Shown here piece by piece: positions 35,089-44,390 of a DNA stretch of 64,000 bases; position 1 is the stretch's first letter; each line of letters starts with the position of its first letter. This DNA is from Rhizobium esperanzae (GTDB lineage Bacteria > Pseudomonadota > Alphaproteobacteria > Rhizobiales > Rhizobiaceae). A program made the translations under genes and the position numbers. The notes under the pieces were generated by a model. It worked only from the letters and a program-made list of their open reading frames with translations. It was not told where the DNA came from and did no database searches. The DNA is taken from the NCBI RefSeq assembly GCF_014197615.1, contig NZ_JACIFY010000012.1, positions 1-64,000 of the forward strand, in the 5' to 3' direction.

Positions 35089-35718
35089 TCTCGGTATGAT
35101 CCTCATCAGGCACGCCCATCCCCAAGAGCCAAAAATCCCCCGGCCGGCACATTTTCATGCGCAGGTCAAAAGGAAATCAGGATGTACGAGCGGTATTATT
35201 TGTCAACGATCTGCCGAGAGCCCGGCAGCGGCACCCCTCTGCTCCCCGGTCGGAGATCGGACGGGCAGTCCTTTCATGGCGGTTCACTGTCAAAAGTCAA
35301 AATAGGGATGCTGCAAATGCGAAACAATGGGACGGAGATTTTTTTGTGCGCTGAAGTTGCAGCAAAGGCGGCAGCCGGGGCATTTCGGCCACACCCGGCT
35401 AAGGGGTTTTCGATGTGGATATCGGCGAGGCCGAGCATGGGGTCCTCGGGTCAAGCCCGAGGACGACGGAGAGTGGGGTGGATTCTGGAGCAAGAACAGC
35501 GAAGAATATGGGTACCAGTTGCGACTTTTACGTGAGCTTTGCCGGCGCCTTCATCTTCTCGACGCCCGCCGACCCCGGTCGAGGGTGACTGTAGCCGGTG
35601 AGGGGCAGCTTTTGGGCGCCAACCGGACGGCATTGCCGCCAGGGAGAAGCAGCTGGGTTTAATTCCTCGCGATCATGCACTAGATCAGCTTCCTCTTCCC
35701 TGTTTGAAAGATCCCGCC
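35089..35718. other. 630-base gap with an inverted repeat
   Basis: No gene is seen between the cyclase start and the nucleotide-sugar dehydrogenase. It holds a dispersed palindrome near 35443-35463 and should hold both divergent promoters. An open plus-strand frame through 35327-35662 runs across the repeat and has no family resemblance. Confidence 0.55.
35443..35463. repeat. Short dispersed palindrome (TCCTCGGG...CCCGAGGA)
   Basis: TCCTCGGG (35443-35450) pairs with CCCGAGGA (35456-35463), spacer TCAAG. Related palindromes (CTCGGG-CTTG-TCCCGAG) form the larger element at 63421-63489, so both belong to one intergenic repeat family in this genome. Confidence 0.7.
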
Positions 35719-37056
35719 TTGGCCACCTCCACTTTCGACACGCTTTTGCAGAAGATCGAAACCCGCGCGGCGCGTGCCGGCGTCATCGGGCTCGGCTATG
35801 TCGGCCTGCCGCTGGCGATCGCGGTGGCGCGCAGCGGTTTTGCGGTGACCGGCTTCGACATCGATCCGGGCAAGATGGTGGCGCTCGAGGCCCGCCGCTC
35901 CTATATCGACGCCGTCAGCAACGAGGCGCTTGGCGCCGAGATCGAGGCGGGGCGCTTCCAGGCGACGACCGATTTTGCCGGTCTTGCCGCCTGCGACGTC
36001 ATCATCATCTGCGTGCCGACGCCGCTGACCAAGCACCGCGATCCCGACCTTTCCTTCGTCGAGGCGACGTCGCGCTCGATCGCCGCGCATTTGCGCCCGG
36101 GCCAGCTCGTCGTGCTGGAATCGACCACCTATCCCGGCACCACCGACGATATCGTCAAGGTCATCCTCGAAGGCACCGGGCTGAAATCCGGCGCGGACTT
36201 CTTCGTTGGTTTCTCGCCGGAGCGCGAGGATCCCGGCAACCAGCATTATCATACCGCCACCATCCCGAAGGTCGTCGCCGGCGACGGCGTTGAAGCGCTG
36301 GCGCTGATGAAGGCTTTCTATGGCGCTGCGGTCTCGACGGTCGTTCCGGTCTCTTCGAATGCGACGGCCGAAGCGGTGAAGCTTACGGAAAACATCTTCC
36401 GCTCGGTCAATATCGCCCTCGTCAACGAATTGAAGACCGTCTATGCGGCGATGGGCATCGACGTCTGGGAAGTGATCGACGCGGCCAAGACCAAGCCCTT
36501 CGGCTACATGCCCTTCTATCCCGGGCCCGGCCTCGGCGGTCATTGCATCCCGATCGATCCCTTCTACCTCACCTGGAAATCGCGGGAATACGAGCTGCCG
36601 ACCCGCTTCATCGAACTGGCCGGCGAGATCAATTCGGCGATGCCGCGTTATGTCGTCGGCAAGCTTGCCGAAGCGCTCGACATCCGCGCCGGCAAGGCGC
36701 TGAGCCGCAGCCGGGTGCTGGTGCTCGGGCTTGCCTACAAGAAGAACGTCGCCGATATCAGAGAGAGCCCGTCGCTGCGGCTGATCGAGATCATCGAGGA
36801 ACGCGGCGGCCGGGCCGATTATCACGACCCCTTCGTTGCCGAGATCCCGCCGACGCGCGAATACCAGGTGCTGAAGGGCCGCAGATCGGTAGCGCTGACG
36901 CCGGAAGCGATTGCCGGCTACGACGCGGTGCTGGTCGCGACAGACCATGACGGCTTGGATTATGCGACGCTTGCGAAAAGCGCTGCGCTGATCGTCGACA
37001 CCCGCAACGTCTTCAATCGGCTCGGCCTTTCGGCCGATCACGTCATCAAGGCGTGA
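35719..37056 (+). CDS. Nucleotide-sugar dehydrogenase (UDP-HexNAc / UDP-glucose type)
   Basis: A 445-residue NAD-dependent enzyme of the UDP-glucose/GDP-mannose dehydrogenase family. GVIGLGYVGLP is the dinucleotide motif (about 22-32), CVPTPLTKHRDPDL follows the family pattern, and the catalytic Cys276 lies in PGLGGHCIPIDP. The sequence is nearest to WecC/WbpA-like enzymes that make uronic acids from UDP-N-acetyl sugars. It supplies an acidic sugar for surface polysaccharide. No ATG is near; TTG codons at 35704 and 35719 are possible, and I prefer 35719, which has GAAAG before it. Stands apart from other polysaccharide genes here. Confidence 0.88.
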   Translation: MATSTFDTLLQKIETRAARAGVIGLGYVGLPLAIAVARSGFAVTGFDIDPGKMVALEARRSYIDAVSNEALGAEIEAGRFQATTDFAGLAACDVIIICVPTPLTKHRDPDLSFVEATSRSIAAHLRPGQLVVLESTTYPGTTDDIVKVILEGTGLKSGADFFVGFSPEREDPGNQHYHTATIPKVVAGDGVEALALMKAFYGAAVSTVVPVSSNATAEAVKLTENIFRSVNIALVNELKTVYAAMGIDVWEVIDAAKTKPFGYMPFYPGPGLGGHCIPIDPFYLTWKSREYELPTRFIELAGEINSAMPRYVVGKLAEALDIRAGKALSRSRVLVLGLAYKKNVADIRESPSLRLIEIIEERGGRADYHDPFVAEIPPTREYQVLKGRRSVALTPEAIAGYDAVLVATDHDGLDYATLAKSAALIVDTRNVFNRLGLSADHVIKA

Positions 37057-37091
37057 CGGAACGCGGCTGCGTATTTGACCCTCAAGCAATC

Positions 37092-37109
37092 TGTACATAT
37101 ATCTGTACG
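37092..37109. promoter_or_regulatory. Likely YefM-YoeB operator (two TGTAC(A/G) cores, 12 bases apart)
   Basis: TGTACA at 37092-37097 and TGTACG at 37104-37109, centres 12 bases apart, lie 26 bases before the antitoxin start. In E. coli the YefM operator uses TGTACA cores 12 bases apart centre to centre. The match in both sequence and spacing supports self-repression of the toxin-antitoxin pair. Confidence 0.7.
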
Positions 37110-37134
37110 CTCAAGAGTGGAGAAAGGATGCTCG

Positions 37135-37386
37135 ATGGCACATGTTCGTTTGACCGAATTCCGGCAGAACATCGCAACCTATTTCGATCAGGTTCTGTCT
37201 TCCCGAGCGCCTCTGCTCGTGACCCGTCAAGGTTCGGAAGCATTGGTTTTGATTGCCGAAAGCGAGTACGAGAGCATGCAAGAGACGTTGCATCTGCTCT
37301 CGACGCCTGCCAATTCCGCCCGGTTGCGCGAGAGCATCGGGCAGCTTCGTACGGGACAGACGATAGAGAACGACCCGACTCTCTGA
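37135..37386 (+). CDS. yefM: Type II antitoxin, Phd/YefM family
   Basis: An 83-residue antitoxin. The N-terminal DNA-binding part reads HVRLTEFRQNIATYFDQVLSSRAPLLVTRQG, with typical EALVLIAESEYESMQETLHLLSTPAN after it; the acidic C-terminus would wrap the toxin. The ATG at 37135 is preceded by AGAAAGGA. It is followed, after one base, by the toxin gene. It neutralises YoeB and with it represses its own promoter. Length is usual. Confidence 0.92.
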   Translation: MAHVRLTEFRQNIATYFDQVLSSRAPLLVTRQGSEALVLIAESEYESMQETLHLLSTPANSARLRESIGQLRTGQTIENDPTL

Positions 37387-37387
37387 C

Positions 37388-37660
37388 ATGAAGTTGCTCT
37401 GGACCCCGAATTCCTGGGAAGAATACGAATACTGGCAGAAAACCGATCAGAAGATGGTCGAGAAAATCAACGAGCTGCTCAGGGATACAAAGAGGTCGCC
37501 CTTCAAAGGTCTTGGCAAGCCCGAGCCGCTGAAGGGTGATCTCTCCGGATTTTGGTCTCGGCGAATCCTGGGAGAGCATCGGCTCGTATACTGCGTCACA
37601 GGCAAGGGCTCCAACCAGCAGTTGGAAATCATCCAGTGCCGATTTCATTACGAAAAATAG
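37388..37660 (+). CDS. yoeB: YoeB/Txe-family mRNA interferase toxin
   Basis: A 90-residue toxin that cuts mRNA on the ribosome. Catalytic residues line up with E. coli YoeB: Glu46 (GKPEPLK), Arg65 (EHRLVY) and the C-terminal His87-Tyr88 (RFHYEK). The LWTPNSWEEYEYWQKTDQKMVEKIN start and GLGKPEPLKGDLSGFWSRRI core are diagnostic. The gene is intact, so the pair is likely active. Antitoxin and toxin are separated by a single base. Confidence 0.94.
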   Translation: MKLLWTPNSWEEYEYWQKTDQKMVEKINELLRDTKRSPFKGLGKPEPLKGDLSGFWSRRILGEHRLVYCVTGKGSNQQLEIIQCRFHYEK

Positions 37661-37692
37661 GCTGGGACAATGCCGGCGCTGGTCTTTGGCGC

Positions 37693-38865
37693 CTAAAGCA
37701 CAGACGCTGTCGAAAGCGCCTTGCCGGTCATCCGGCTGGCGGCGACGGCATAACCGCCTGATGCGCCATCGATGAAATGCATGTGGTCGCGCGAAATCGG
37801 CGTCGGCACGAAGCAGGTCATCAGCGCCGAGGCCTGGCGATGCAGGCCGTAGCGGGCAATGCCCTTGGCCTGCGCCGCTTCCAGCAGCGTCTCGATCCGT
37901 TTCAGGTGCTCGGCGTCGACGTCGACGGTCATCTTCAGCCCGTCGTCGAATTTGCGGAAATCGGAATTGCCGGCGACGTCGCTCTTGTAGCGGCGCGCAT
38001 CGAAGCGGCCGAGCGGGATGCCGAGCTTGTAGCATGCCACGGTGATGGCAAGCTGCAGGAAGATGATGAGCTTCTGCCGCAGCCGCCTTCCGGCCGGCGC
38101 GGTGGCCTTGGCCTCGCGATTGATGCCCTTCAGCGAGAAGGCGAATTTCGGGCCGTTGGCCGGCACCGGATGGCTGCCGCGGTTCTGCTCGGCGGTGATG
38201 GCGACGATACCGTTGACGAGGGCGCGGAATTCTTCGCCCGGCCGGCCTTCGCCGGGCACGGCGATGATCGAGACGATTTCGCCGTTCTCGGCTTCGATCG
38301 GGCTCCAGCGGCAGGAGAGACCGGTCAGATCCGGGCGGGTTCCGGCGGCAGCGCGCTCGACGCCGTAGCGGCCGAGCTTCATCTGTCTTTCTGCCCAGCT
38401 GGTGCCGCCGCCCCAGAACATCGCATAGGTGACATGCGGGCTGGCGGAATAGCGCGCGACGCGGACGTCGAGCCCCTCGGCGCGGGTATCGGCGACCGGA
38501 ACGACGGCGATGCGCAGCATCAGGCCGAGATCCTCCTCGACCCAGACCTGCACGGCAGCGAGAGCATCGCGCGCCGCCTGCTCCAGCGAGCCCGGAAGCG
38601 CAATCAGCGCGCCGTCGCCGCCGAAGACGAAGGGATAATCGCCCTTGCCGACGGCATTCAGCACCGCCGATATGACGCTGGCACCCGCCATGTTGACGTC
38701 CTTGTAACGGCCGCCGGCGATCGCCTGTGTCGAGCCGACGATGTCGGCGACCGCAAGCACCCATCCCTCCGGCAGCGGCCGATAATTGGCGGCATCGGTC
38801 ACGCCCTCGAAGGCGCTGAAGAGCGGCACGGCGGCAAAGAAATCTTCGTCGGTTACGGTTTCCAT
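37693..38865 (-). CDS. DUF3095 protein, class III cyclase-like
   Basis: A 390-residue cytoplasmic protein of the DUF3095 family. Near the N-terminus WVLAVADIVGSTQAIAGGRYKDVNMAGA and FVFGGDGALIALPG resemble the two metal-aspartate blocks of class III nucleotidyl cyclases, but the other half of the active site is not clearly present. I call it cyclase-like with unknown activity. The ATG at 38865 has AAGG before it. Transcription converges on the yefM-yoeB pair from the right, with 32 bases between the stops. Confidence 0.8.
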   Translation of the reverse strand: METVTDEDFFAAVPLFSAFEGVTDAANYRPLPEGWVLAVADIVGSTQAIAGGRYKDVNMAGASVISAVLNAVGKGDYPFVFGGDGALIALPGSLEQAARDALAAVQVWVEEDLGLMLRIAVVPVADTRAEGLDVRVARYSASPHVTYAMFWGGGTSWAERQMKLGRYGVERAAAGTRPDLTGLSCRWSPIEAENGEIVSIIAVPGEGRPGEEFRALVNGIVAITAEQNRGSHPVPANGPKFAFSLKGINREAKATAPAGRRLRQKLIIFLQLAITVACYKLGIPLGRFDARRYKSDVAGNSDFRKFDDGLKMTVDVDAEHLKRIETLLEAAQAKGIARYGLHRQASALMTCFVPTPISRDHMHFIDGASGGYAVAASRMTGKALSTASVL

Positions 38866-38988
38866 GTCATCGACCTTAGCACAGACCCATGTTGCCACTG
38901 CAACGCCAATTCCCATTTACGGCAATCGACTTGGCAAGGTTTCATGTGTTAGCACGCATCCACGATTTTCATGACGGATACGGAATAG

Positions 38989-39468
38989 ATGAGCCGCCTC
39001 GACAGCTTCATTCGCCGGTTGACGGCTCAACGCGATATTCTGAACGCGATTATCGGTCTGGTGGGCGAAATCGAGGGCCCGGTGCTGGAATTCGGCCTCG
39101 GCAACGGCCGCACCTATGATCACCTGCGGGAGTGCTTTCCTGGCCGCCGTATCGTCGCCTTCGACTGGGAGGTCCGCTCCTATTCGGCCTCGACACCGGA
39201 GCCGCAGGACATGGTCACCGGCAATATCCGCGAATCCGGCCAGGCCTTCCTCGGCATCGGCGCCGCCCTTGCCCATGCCGATATCGGCACCGGCCATGAC
39301 GAGATCGACGCGGTGACCCTGACCTGGCTGCCGCAGCTGATGGCCGGCGTGCTCGCCCCAAACGCCATTGCCGTCAGCGGCCTGCCGCTGGAGCATGCCG
39401 AGCTGGCGGCGCTGCCGCTGCCCGGGGGCATCAAGGAAGGCCGTTATTTCCTTTATCGCAAGAGGTAA
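38989..39468 (+). CDS. Class I SAM-dependent methyltransferase, short form
   Basis: A 159-residue protein. The SAM-binding glycine motif is EFGLGNGRTYDHLRECFP (about 35-52) followed by an acidic end of strand 2 (IVAFDWEV). The rest of the fold is short, and the usual C-terminal substrate strands are partly missing, so it may be a minimal or structural family member. Divergent from the DUF3095 gene. Substrate unknown. No signal peptide. Confidence 0.75.
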   Translation: MSRLDSFIRRLTAQRDILNAIIGLVGEIEGPVLEFGLGNGRTYDHLRECFPGRRIVAFDWEVRSYSASTPEPQDMVTGNIRESGQAFLGIGAALAHADIGTGHDEIDAVTLTWLPQLMAGVLAPNAIAVSGLPLEHAELAALPLPGGIKEGRYFLYRKR

Positions 39469-39501
39469 TACGCCGGAGCATCAGCCCTGGCGTATTCCGG
39501 T

Positions 39502-41292
39502 TCACGCCACCAGACCCTTGGTCAGTTCCAGCGTCTGCCGCTCGAACAGCCGGCGATAGATGCCGTTGTTCAGCCGGATCAGCGCCTGGTGGTCGCCTTC
39601 CTCGACGATGTTGCCCTTGTCGAAGACCAGCAGCCGGTCCAGCGCCCGCACCGTCGACAGCCGGTGGGCGATGACAAGCGTGGTGCGGCCGTTCATCAGG
39701 CGTTCCATCGCCTGCTGGATCTGGACTTCGCTCTCGCTGTCGAGGCTCGACGTCGCCTCGTCGAGGATCAGCACCGGCGCATCGGCGAGGAACGCACGGG
39801 CAATGGCGACACGCTGCCGCTCGCCGCCCGACAGTTTGACGCCGCGCTCTCCCACCATGGTCTCATAGCCCTTGGGAAGGCCCATGATGAAGTCGTGGGC
39901 GCTTGCCTGTTTCGCCGCCTGCTCGATCTCGCGGCGCGAGGCGTTCGGCCTGCCATAGGCGATGTTCTCGGCGAGCGTGCGGTGAAACAGGATCGGCTCC
40001 TGCTGCACGATGGCAATCTGGCCGCGCAGGCTTGACTGCCTGACGCCTGAGATATCCTGCCCGTCGATGCGGATTGCGCCCGACGTCACGTCGTGCAGAC
40101 GCTGGATGAGCTTGACGAAAGTCGTCTTGCCCGAGCCCGAATGCCCCACCAGTCCCACGCGCTCGCCCGGCTTGATGGTGACCGAAAAGTCCTCGTAAAG
40201 CGGGGTGGGATGCGCGCCATATTGGAAGGTGACGCGATCGAAGACGATCTCGCCCTCGCCAATCGCAATCGGCGTGGCATCAGGCCTGTCCTCGATGCCG
40301 AGCGGCATCTTGTCGAGCAGCACCAGCTCTTCCATGTCGTTGACGGCCCGCTGCAGATTGCGGATGTCCTGGCCGACATTGCGGAGATAGCCCTGCAGAA
40401 CGAAGAACATCGCCAGCACGAAGGTGATGTCGCCAGCCGTTGCCAGTCCCTGCCGCCACATGATGAGGCCCGTGCCCAGGATGCCGGCCTGCATGGACAC
40501 CATCATGAAGCCCTGGATCGTGCCGCTCGATGTGCCGCGCTTCCATGTCCGCCGCGTGCGGCTGTCCCATTTGGCGAGCACATGGCGCAAGCGTGCCTCT
40601 TCGCGGTTTTCGGCGCCGAAGGCTTTGACCACCGCATTGCAGCTGATTGCATCCGCCAGCGCCCCACCCAGCTTGGTGTCCCAGGCATTGGCAAGCCTTG
40701 CCGCCGGCGATACGAAGCCCATGGAAAGCGCCACGGTCACGCCGATATAGATCAGCGATCCCAGGGCCACGATCAGGCCCATGACCGGCCAGTAGCTGCC
40801 GAGCACGATGCTGGCGCCGACCAGCATGACGATGGACGGCAAAAGAGCGACCAGCAGCAGGTCGTTGAGCGAATCGAGCGCCCACATGCCGCGGGTGATC
40901 TTGCGCACCGTCGAACCGGCAAAGCTGTTGGCATGCCAGTCGGTCGAGAACCGCTGCACCTTGTGGAAGCCGTTGTTGACGACATCCGCCATGATGCGCA
41001 GCGTCAGCCGGATGATGCCGTTGAAGATGAACCAGCGCAGCGCTACGCTCGTCATGCCCAGAGCCACGACGACGACGAAGGCACGGAGCGCCCCATCCGC
41101 CGCATTGCCGCCGGCAATGGCATCGACGATCCGGCCCGAGAACACCGGCACCATGACTTCGGCGAGCGTGCTTGATATCACCAGCACGACGATAATGCCC
41201 ACCAGACCAAGCCGATGGCGCCAATGATGAAAAACAAAGCCGAGCACGTTGCGATAGGCATCGGCACGGAAATCGAGCTTCTTGCGAGTCAT
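39502..41292 (-). CDS. ABC exporter half-transporter, intact catalytic motifs
   Basis: A 596-residue exporter: membrane domain residues 20-320, ATPase about 340-580. Walker A is GHSGSGKT, the Q-loop IVQQEP, signature LSGGE, Walker B LILDEATSSLD with catalytic Glu, and H-loop AHRLS, so it can act as a homodimer. The family exports lipids, peptides, glycans or drugs; the substrate cannot be told. ATG at 41292. It stands alone and converges with the methyltransferase. It offers a useful contrast with the two degenerate ABC proteins in the window. Confidence 0.92.
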   Translation of the reverse strand: MTRKKLDFRADAYRNVLGFVFHHWRHRLGLVGIIVVLVISSTLAEVMVPVFSGRIVDAIAGGNAADGALRAFVVVVALGMTSVALRWFIFNGIIRLTLRIMADVVNNGFHKVQRFSTDWHANSFAGSTVRKITRGMWALDSLNDLLLVALLPSIVMLVGASIVLGSYWPVMGLIVALGSLIYIGVTVALSMGFVSPAARLANAWDTKLGGALADAISCNAVVKAFGAENREEARLRHVLAKWDSRTRRTWKRGTSSGTIQGFMMVSMQAGILGTGLIMWRQGLATAGDITFVLAMFFVLQGYLRNVGQDIRNLQRAVNDMEELVLLDKMPLGIEDRPDATPIAIGEGEIVFDRVTFQYGAHPTPLYEDFSVTIKPGERVGLVGHSGSGKTTFVKLIQRLHDVTSGAIRIDGQDISGVRQSSLRGQIAIVQQEPILFHRTLAENIAYGRPNASRREIEQAAKQASAHDFIMGLPKGYETMVGERGVKLSGGERQRVAIARAFLADAPVLILDEATSSLDSESEVQIQQAMERLMNGRTTLVIAHRLSTVRALDRLLVFDKGNIVEEGDHQALIRLNNGIYRRLFERQTLELTKGLVA

Positions 41293-41941
41293 TTAACCAG
41301 CCCGGCCCATGTCGACGCCGGTCCTCAAAGCGAGAGTTAAAAGGCGCACAGCCCAAGCGGGAGATAAAATGATCCCGTCAGATCAATCGGGCTATGAAGG
41401 AAGAGAAAACCGCATGTGGCGCGCCCGAGGCGGGCCGCGAATGGCAATGACCTAGCGTCGGGACATGCCACATGGGAAGGTTTCGATGATTACTGATGTC
41501 ATTCAACGCCTCCCTTGTTCGATTGAGCGGTGAGCGTTTTCTACCGAACCAATGCGCTGTTGCCAAGCGGATATTTGCAACCTGACGGAAAGTGATGCGG
41601 AAACGACACACCTTGTGCGGTTGCGGATCAATGTTTCGGCCGACGTGCAGCTGAATTGTTCGTGGTGCTGTCGCTTCCCGACGGCATCGAGAAAGCGTGT
41701 TATTTTTCCGTCGGAAGCATAAACGTTGGGAGGTCAGTCCAGCAAGGATGATGCATTCTCGTCCCGAAGGGGCGTCTAATAAGTGATGAAAAAGTCTCAG
41801 TTTACAAGCATTGCTTTTAAATCGTGAACCTGAATGAACGTCTTATTGCAATTTCTGCGCTTGAATTGTAGCTCTTTTCTCATTCGAAATGACTATCGCG
41901 GCGAGGCGATGGTGGGTCGTCGCCCCCCTTAGAGCAGCAGA
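41293..41941. other. 650-base gap ahead of the MoxR operon
   Basis: No convincing gene on either strand. The stretch 41790-41890 is clearly AT-rich and probably holds the promoter of the DUF805-MoxR operon. The other side should hold the promoter of the ABC exporter. A GGCGA...TCGCC hairpin lies at about 41907-41927. A small RNA cannot be excluded. Confidence 0.5.
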
Positions 41942-42400
41942 ATGGGCATTGAAATGGGATTTACTGAAGCTGTTCGGACTGTTCTGGTGCAGAAATACGC
42001 AACCTTTTCTGGCAGGGCTTCCCGGTCGGAATTCTGGTGGTTTCAGCTATTCTTTTGTATCGTAGCGGGGGCAGGCGGATTTGTGGCGGGTTTCATGGGT
42101 GCGTTTTCCAATCGCCAAGGCGGAAGCGCGACAGTGAACACCGCGTTCCTGATCATCGGCGGATTGCTCATCCTCGCGATATTTTTGCCGCTGATAGCTC
42201 TGGAGGTTCGCCGCTTCCATGATCGCAACATTTCCGGTTGGTGGTATCTCGCGCTCTCTATCCTCGGCCTTATCCCCTATGTCGGTTACGTCACCGGCCT
42301 TGTGATCTTTGTTATCAACTTGCTTCCGGGCACCGAAGGCCCAAACAAGTTCGGGGCGGATCCGCTGCGTCCGGAGATACGAGCTGAGGTCTTCGCCTAG
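41942..42400 (+). CDS. DUF805 membrane protein
   Basis: A 152-residue protein with the DUF805 marks: KYATFSGRASRSEFWWFQLFF at the start and RRFHDRNISGWWYLA in the middle, between three to four hydrophobic segments. The function of the family is unknown; it is often near prophage or envelope genes. It ends three bases before the DUF4129 gene, so it is taken as the first gene of the MoxR operon. In-frame ATGs at 41942 and 41954; neither has a strong ribosome site. Confidence 0.82.
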   Translation: MGIEMGFTEAVRTVLVQKYATFSGRASRSEFWWFQLFFCIVAGAGGFVAGFMGAFSNRQGGSATVNTAFLIIGGLLILAIFLPLIALEVRRFHDRNISGWWYLALSILGLIPYVGYVTGLVIFVINLLPGTEGPNKFGADPLRPEIRAEVFA

Positions 42401-42403
42401 AGC

Positions 42404-43156
42404 ATGATCATCCGCAAAGTCGGCCTGCTGGTGGCTCTGTTGCTCGCCACCTCGGCCCAGTTTCCGCCCGCACAGGCGCAGGACGGCGACAATCAGCAGG
42501 TTGAGGGCGGTGATCAAAAGAGCGCCGCCGCAGCCGAATATGCCGCGCAGTGCTCGCAGAACGGATTGCGCTGTACGCTCGTCTATGACGACGCCTCGGC
42601 AAAAGCCGGGCCGACGTCGAATACGGCGACATCGTCGCCACAACGCCAGCCGCTGATCGTCCCGCGCGAGACCGCAGTCAGCGGACCGCTGGCGGTTGCC
42701 GTCGTGCTTGCCGGTCTCATCGCGGTCATCGGCTTGTGGATACGCTTCGGAAACGGTGGAGTCTTGCTCGCATCTGCTCCCCGCGAAATGAAGCGGCAGG
42801 GAGAGGCGCCGGAAAGCTGGCGCACCTCACAGGCCGCGGCCGAGGAAGAGCCGACCGACTTCCTGCAGCGTATTGCCGCCATGGCGGATCGACGGCAGGC
42901 CGTTGTCCTGCTGCTCAGGCATTGTCTGCTGCACGCGGCTGATATGACGGAAACACGTCTTTTCCGCTCGGACACGGAACGCGCCGTTTTCGCCCGCCTG
43001 CCGAAAAACATGCCCGACCGTGAGCGTCTTGCAAATTTCCTGACCGCGGTGGAACTCGTGCATTACGGCGGCCGCGCCGTTGCGGAAAACCATTTCAGCA
43101 CCCTTCTCGCGACGGCGCGTGGCCTGCTGTCGGTCGGCAGATTGACTCATGCGTAA
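42404..43156 (+). CDS. DUF4129-type membrane protein of the MoxR operon
   Basis: A 250-residue protein with a signal-like N-terminus (LLVALLLATSAQFPPAQAQ), a periplasmic stretch of about 65 residues, one membrane helix (GPLAVAVVLAGLIAVIGLWI), then a cytoplasmic DUF4129-like domain ending in the RDTERAVF-type block (here FRSDTERAVFARLP). Members occur with MoxR and DUF58 proteins. Overlaps the next gene by eight bases. Role unknown; topology suggests linking an external signal to the cytoplasmic AAA+ partner. Confidence 0.75.
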   Translation: MIIRKVGLLVALLLATSAQFPPAQAQDGDNQQVEGGDQKSAAAAEYAAQCSQNGLRCTLVYDDASAKAGPTSNTATSSPQRQPLIVPRETAVSGPLAVAVVLAGLIAVIGLWIRFGNGGVLLASAPREMKRQGEAPESWRTSQAAAEEEPTDFLQRIAAMADRRQAVVLLLRHCLLHAADMTETRLFRSDTERAVFARLPKNMPDRERLANFLTAVELVHYGGRAVAENHFSTLLATARGLLSVGRLTHA

Positions 43157-44390
43157 GTCGGCCCCCGTTTTAATCCTGGTGCTTGGGCTCGCGGCACTGG
43201 CGCTCTTCTGGCTGCCGCGGGGCAGCGATTACGACCGCTCGCCGCTCGGCAACAAAGGATTGGAATTGTGGCTGCAGGCCAAGGGCATCCCTGTCGTGCG
43301 ATCCGACCCGCATGTCGCCCGAGCGAGTTCGGAAATCTCGCTGCGCATCTTTCCCCTGTCGATACGCCAAGGCGAGGCTGTCGCCTCTCAGCCAGCAAAC
43401 CCGGCTAAGGAGGCAAGCCGATACGCCCTGCCGACGCTGATCATTTTGCCGAAATGGCGCGGCAGCGTATCAACGGATGGTATTGCCAGCAAATCGGGAC
43501 TGGTCGACCTGACCGATATCGGCGGCGAACTCGACAAGATCGGGTACTCGGATATTGGCTTCGCCCGCAGCAAGACAGATTTTGAAGAGGCGCAAATCCA
43601 GCTGAAATCGGGCCAGCCAATCAAGATCGACCTCTATCAAGCACAGACCTTCGAGCGGTCGAGTCTCCCGAGCGGCTGCAAGGAGATTGCAGGCACGCCG
43701 TTGGGTGCGCTGCTCCTGCGCTGCGCGCAGAAGCCCAATGTGTATGTTCTGTCGGATCCCGACCTGTTGAACAATCACGGAATGGCCCTGGCCGATAACG
43801 CCGCCTTTGCCGTGTCGCTCGTCGAGCGTCTCCGTGGCGCCGGCGACGTACGGCCGGTCTATCTGGATACGGCAGGCGAACCTCTGGACCGCGAAAAACC
43901 GGTGGACGAGGGCAAGTCCTATGAGCGTTCTGCCTCCGACCTCAAGCGGTTTTTCGCTTATCCGCTCTCCGTCATCTGGGGAACGCTTCTCGTTGTCGCA
44001 GCGATCTGCTGCTGGCGCGGCGCCTATCGCTTCGGGCCGCCGTTGGGCGATACGTCCGGCAACATCGAAATGTCGAAGACGGCAGCGATCGACGCCACGG
44101 CGCGGCTCTTGCGCCTGTCGGGCAATGACGGGCGGATGGCCGGCCAGTTCGTGCTGCATCTGCTTGCCGATAAAGCGCAGTTGCTGTTCGGATCGGGCGC
44201 CGGAAATCAGGCCGGTATAGCGCGCCTGTTTCAGCGCCTGGCGCGCCAGGATAAGGCCGGCGCGCAGGCATTGCATGCCGCAGCCGAGGCGCTGACCGAA
44301 CGCGGACATGTCATGACGCGCTCGGATCTGCATCGCAATCTTGAGACATTCAGGAAAATGTTAGGGAGCTTTGAGCTTGGATCTAGGTGA
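43149..44390 (+). CDS. DUF4350 membrane protein of the MoxR operon
   Basis: A 413-residue protein with an N-terminal membrane helix (LILVLGLAALALFWLP), a roughly 240-residue external domain of the DUF4350 type (SPLGNKGLELWLQAKGIPVVRSD opens it; YVLSDPDLLNNHGMALADNAAF is another family block), a second helix (LSVIWGTLLVVAAICCW) and a cytoplasmic tail. DUF4350 is predicted to be amidotransferase-like. The gene overlaps both neighbours. Function unknown; conserved company with MoxR implies a membrane complex. Confidence 0.8.
   Translation: MRKSAPVLILVLGLAALALFWLPRGSDYDRSPLGNKGLELWLQAKGIPVVRSDPHVARASSEISLRIFPLSIRQGEAVASQPANPAKEASRYALPTLIILPKWRGSVSTDGIASKSGLVDLTDIGGELDKIGYSDIGFARSKTDFEEAQIQLKSGQPIKIDLYQAQTFERSSLPSGCKEIAGTPLGALLLRCAQKPNVYVLSDPDLLNNHGMALADNAAFAVSLVERLRGAGDVRPVYLDTAGEPLDREKPVDEGKSYERSASDLKRFFAYPLSVIWGTLLVVAAICCWRGAYRFGPPLGDTSGNIEMSKTAAIDATARLLRLSGNDGRMAGQFVLHLLADKAQLLFGSGAGNQAGIARLFQRLARQDKAGAQALHAAAEALTERGHVMTRSDLHRNLETFRKMLGSFELGSR

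Noticed and set aside
35327..35662. A 111-codon plus-strand frame through the intergenic repeat
   Set aside because: It crosses a dispersed palindrome and has no family resemblance; such frames arise from the repeat itself.
41378..41611. A 77-codon minus-strand frame in the gap before the MoxR operon
   Set aside because: No ribosome site, uneven codon use and no recognisable domain.
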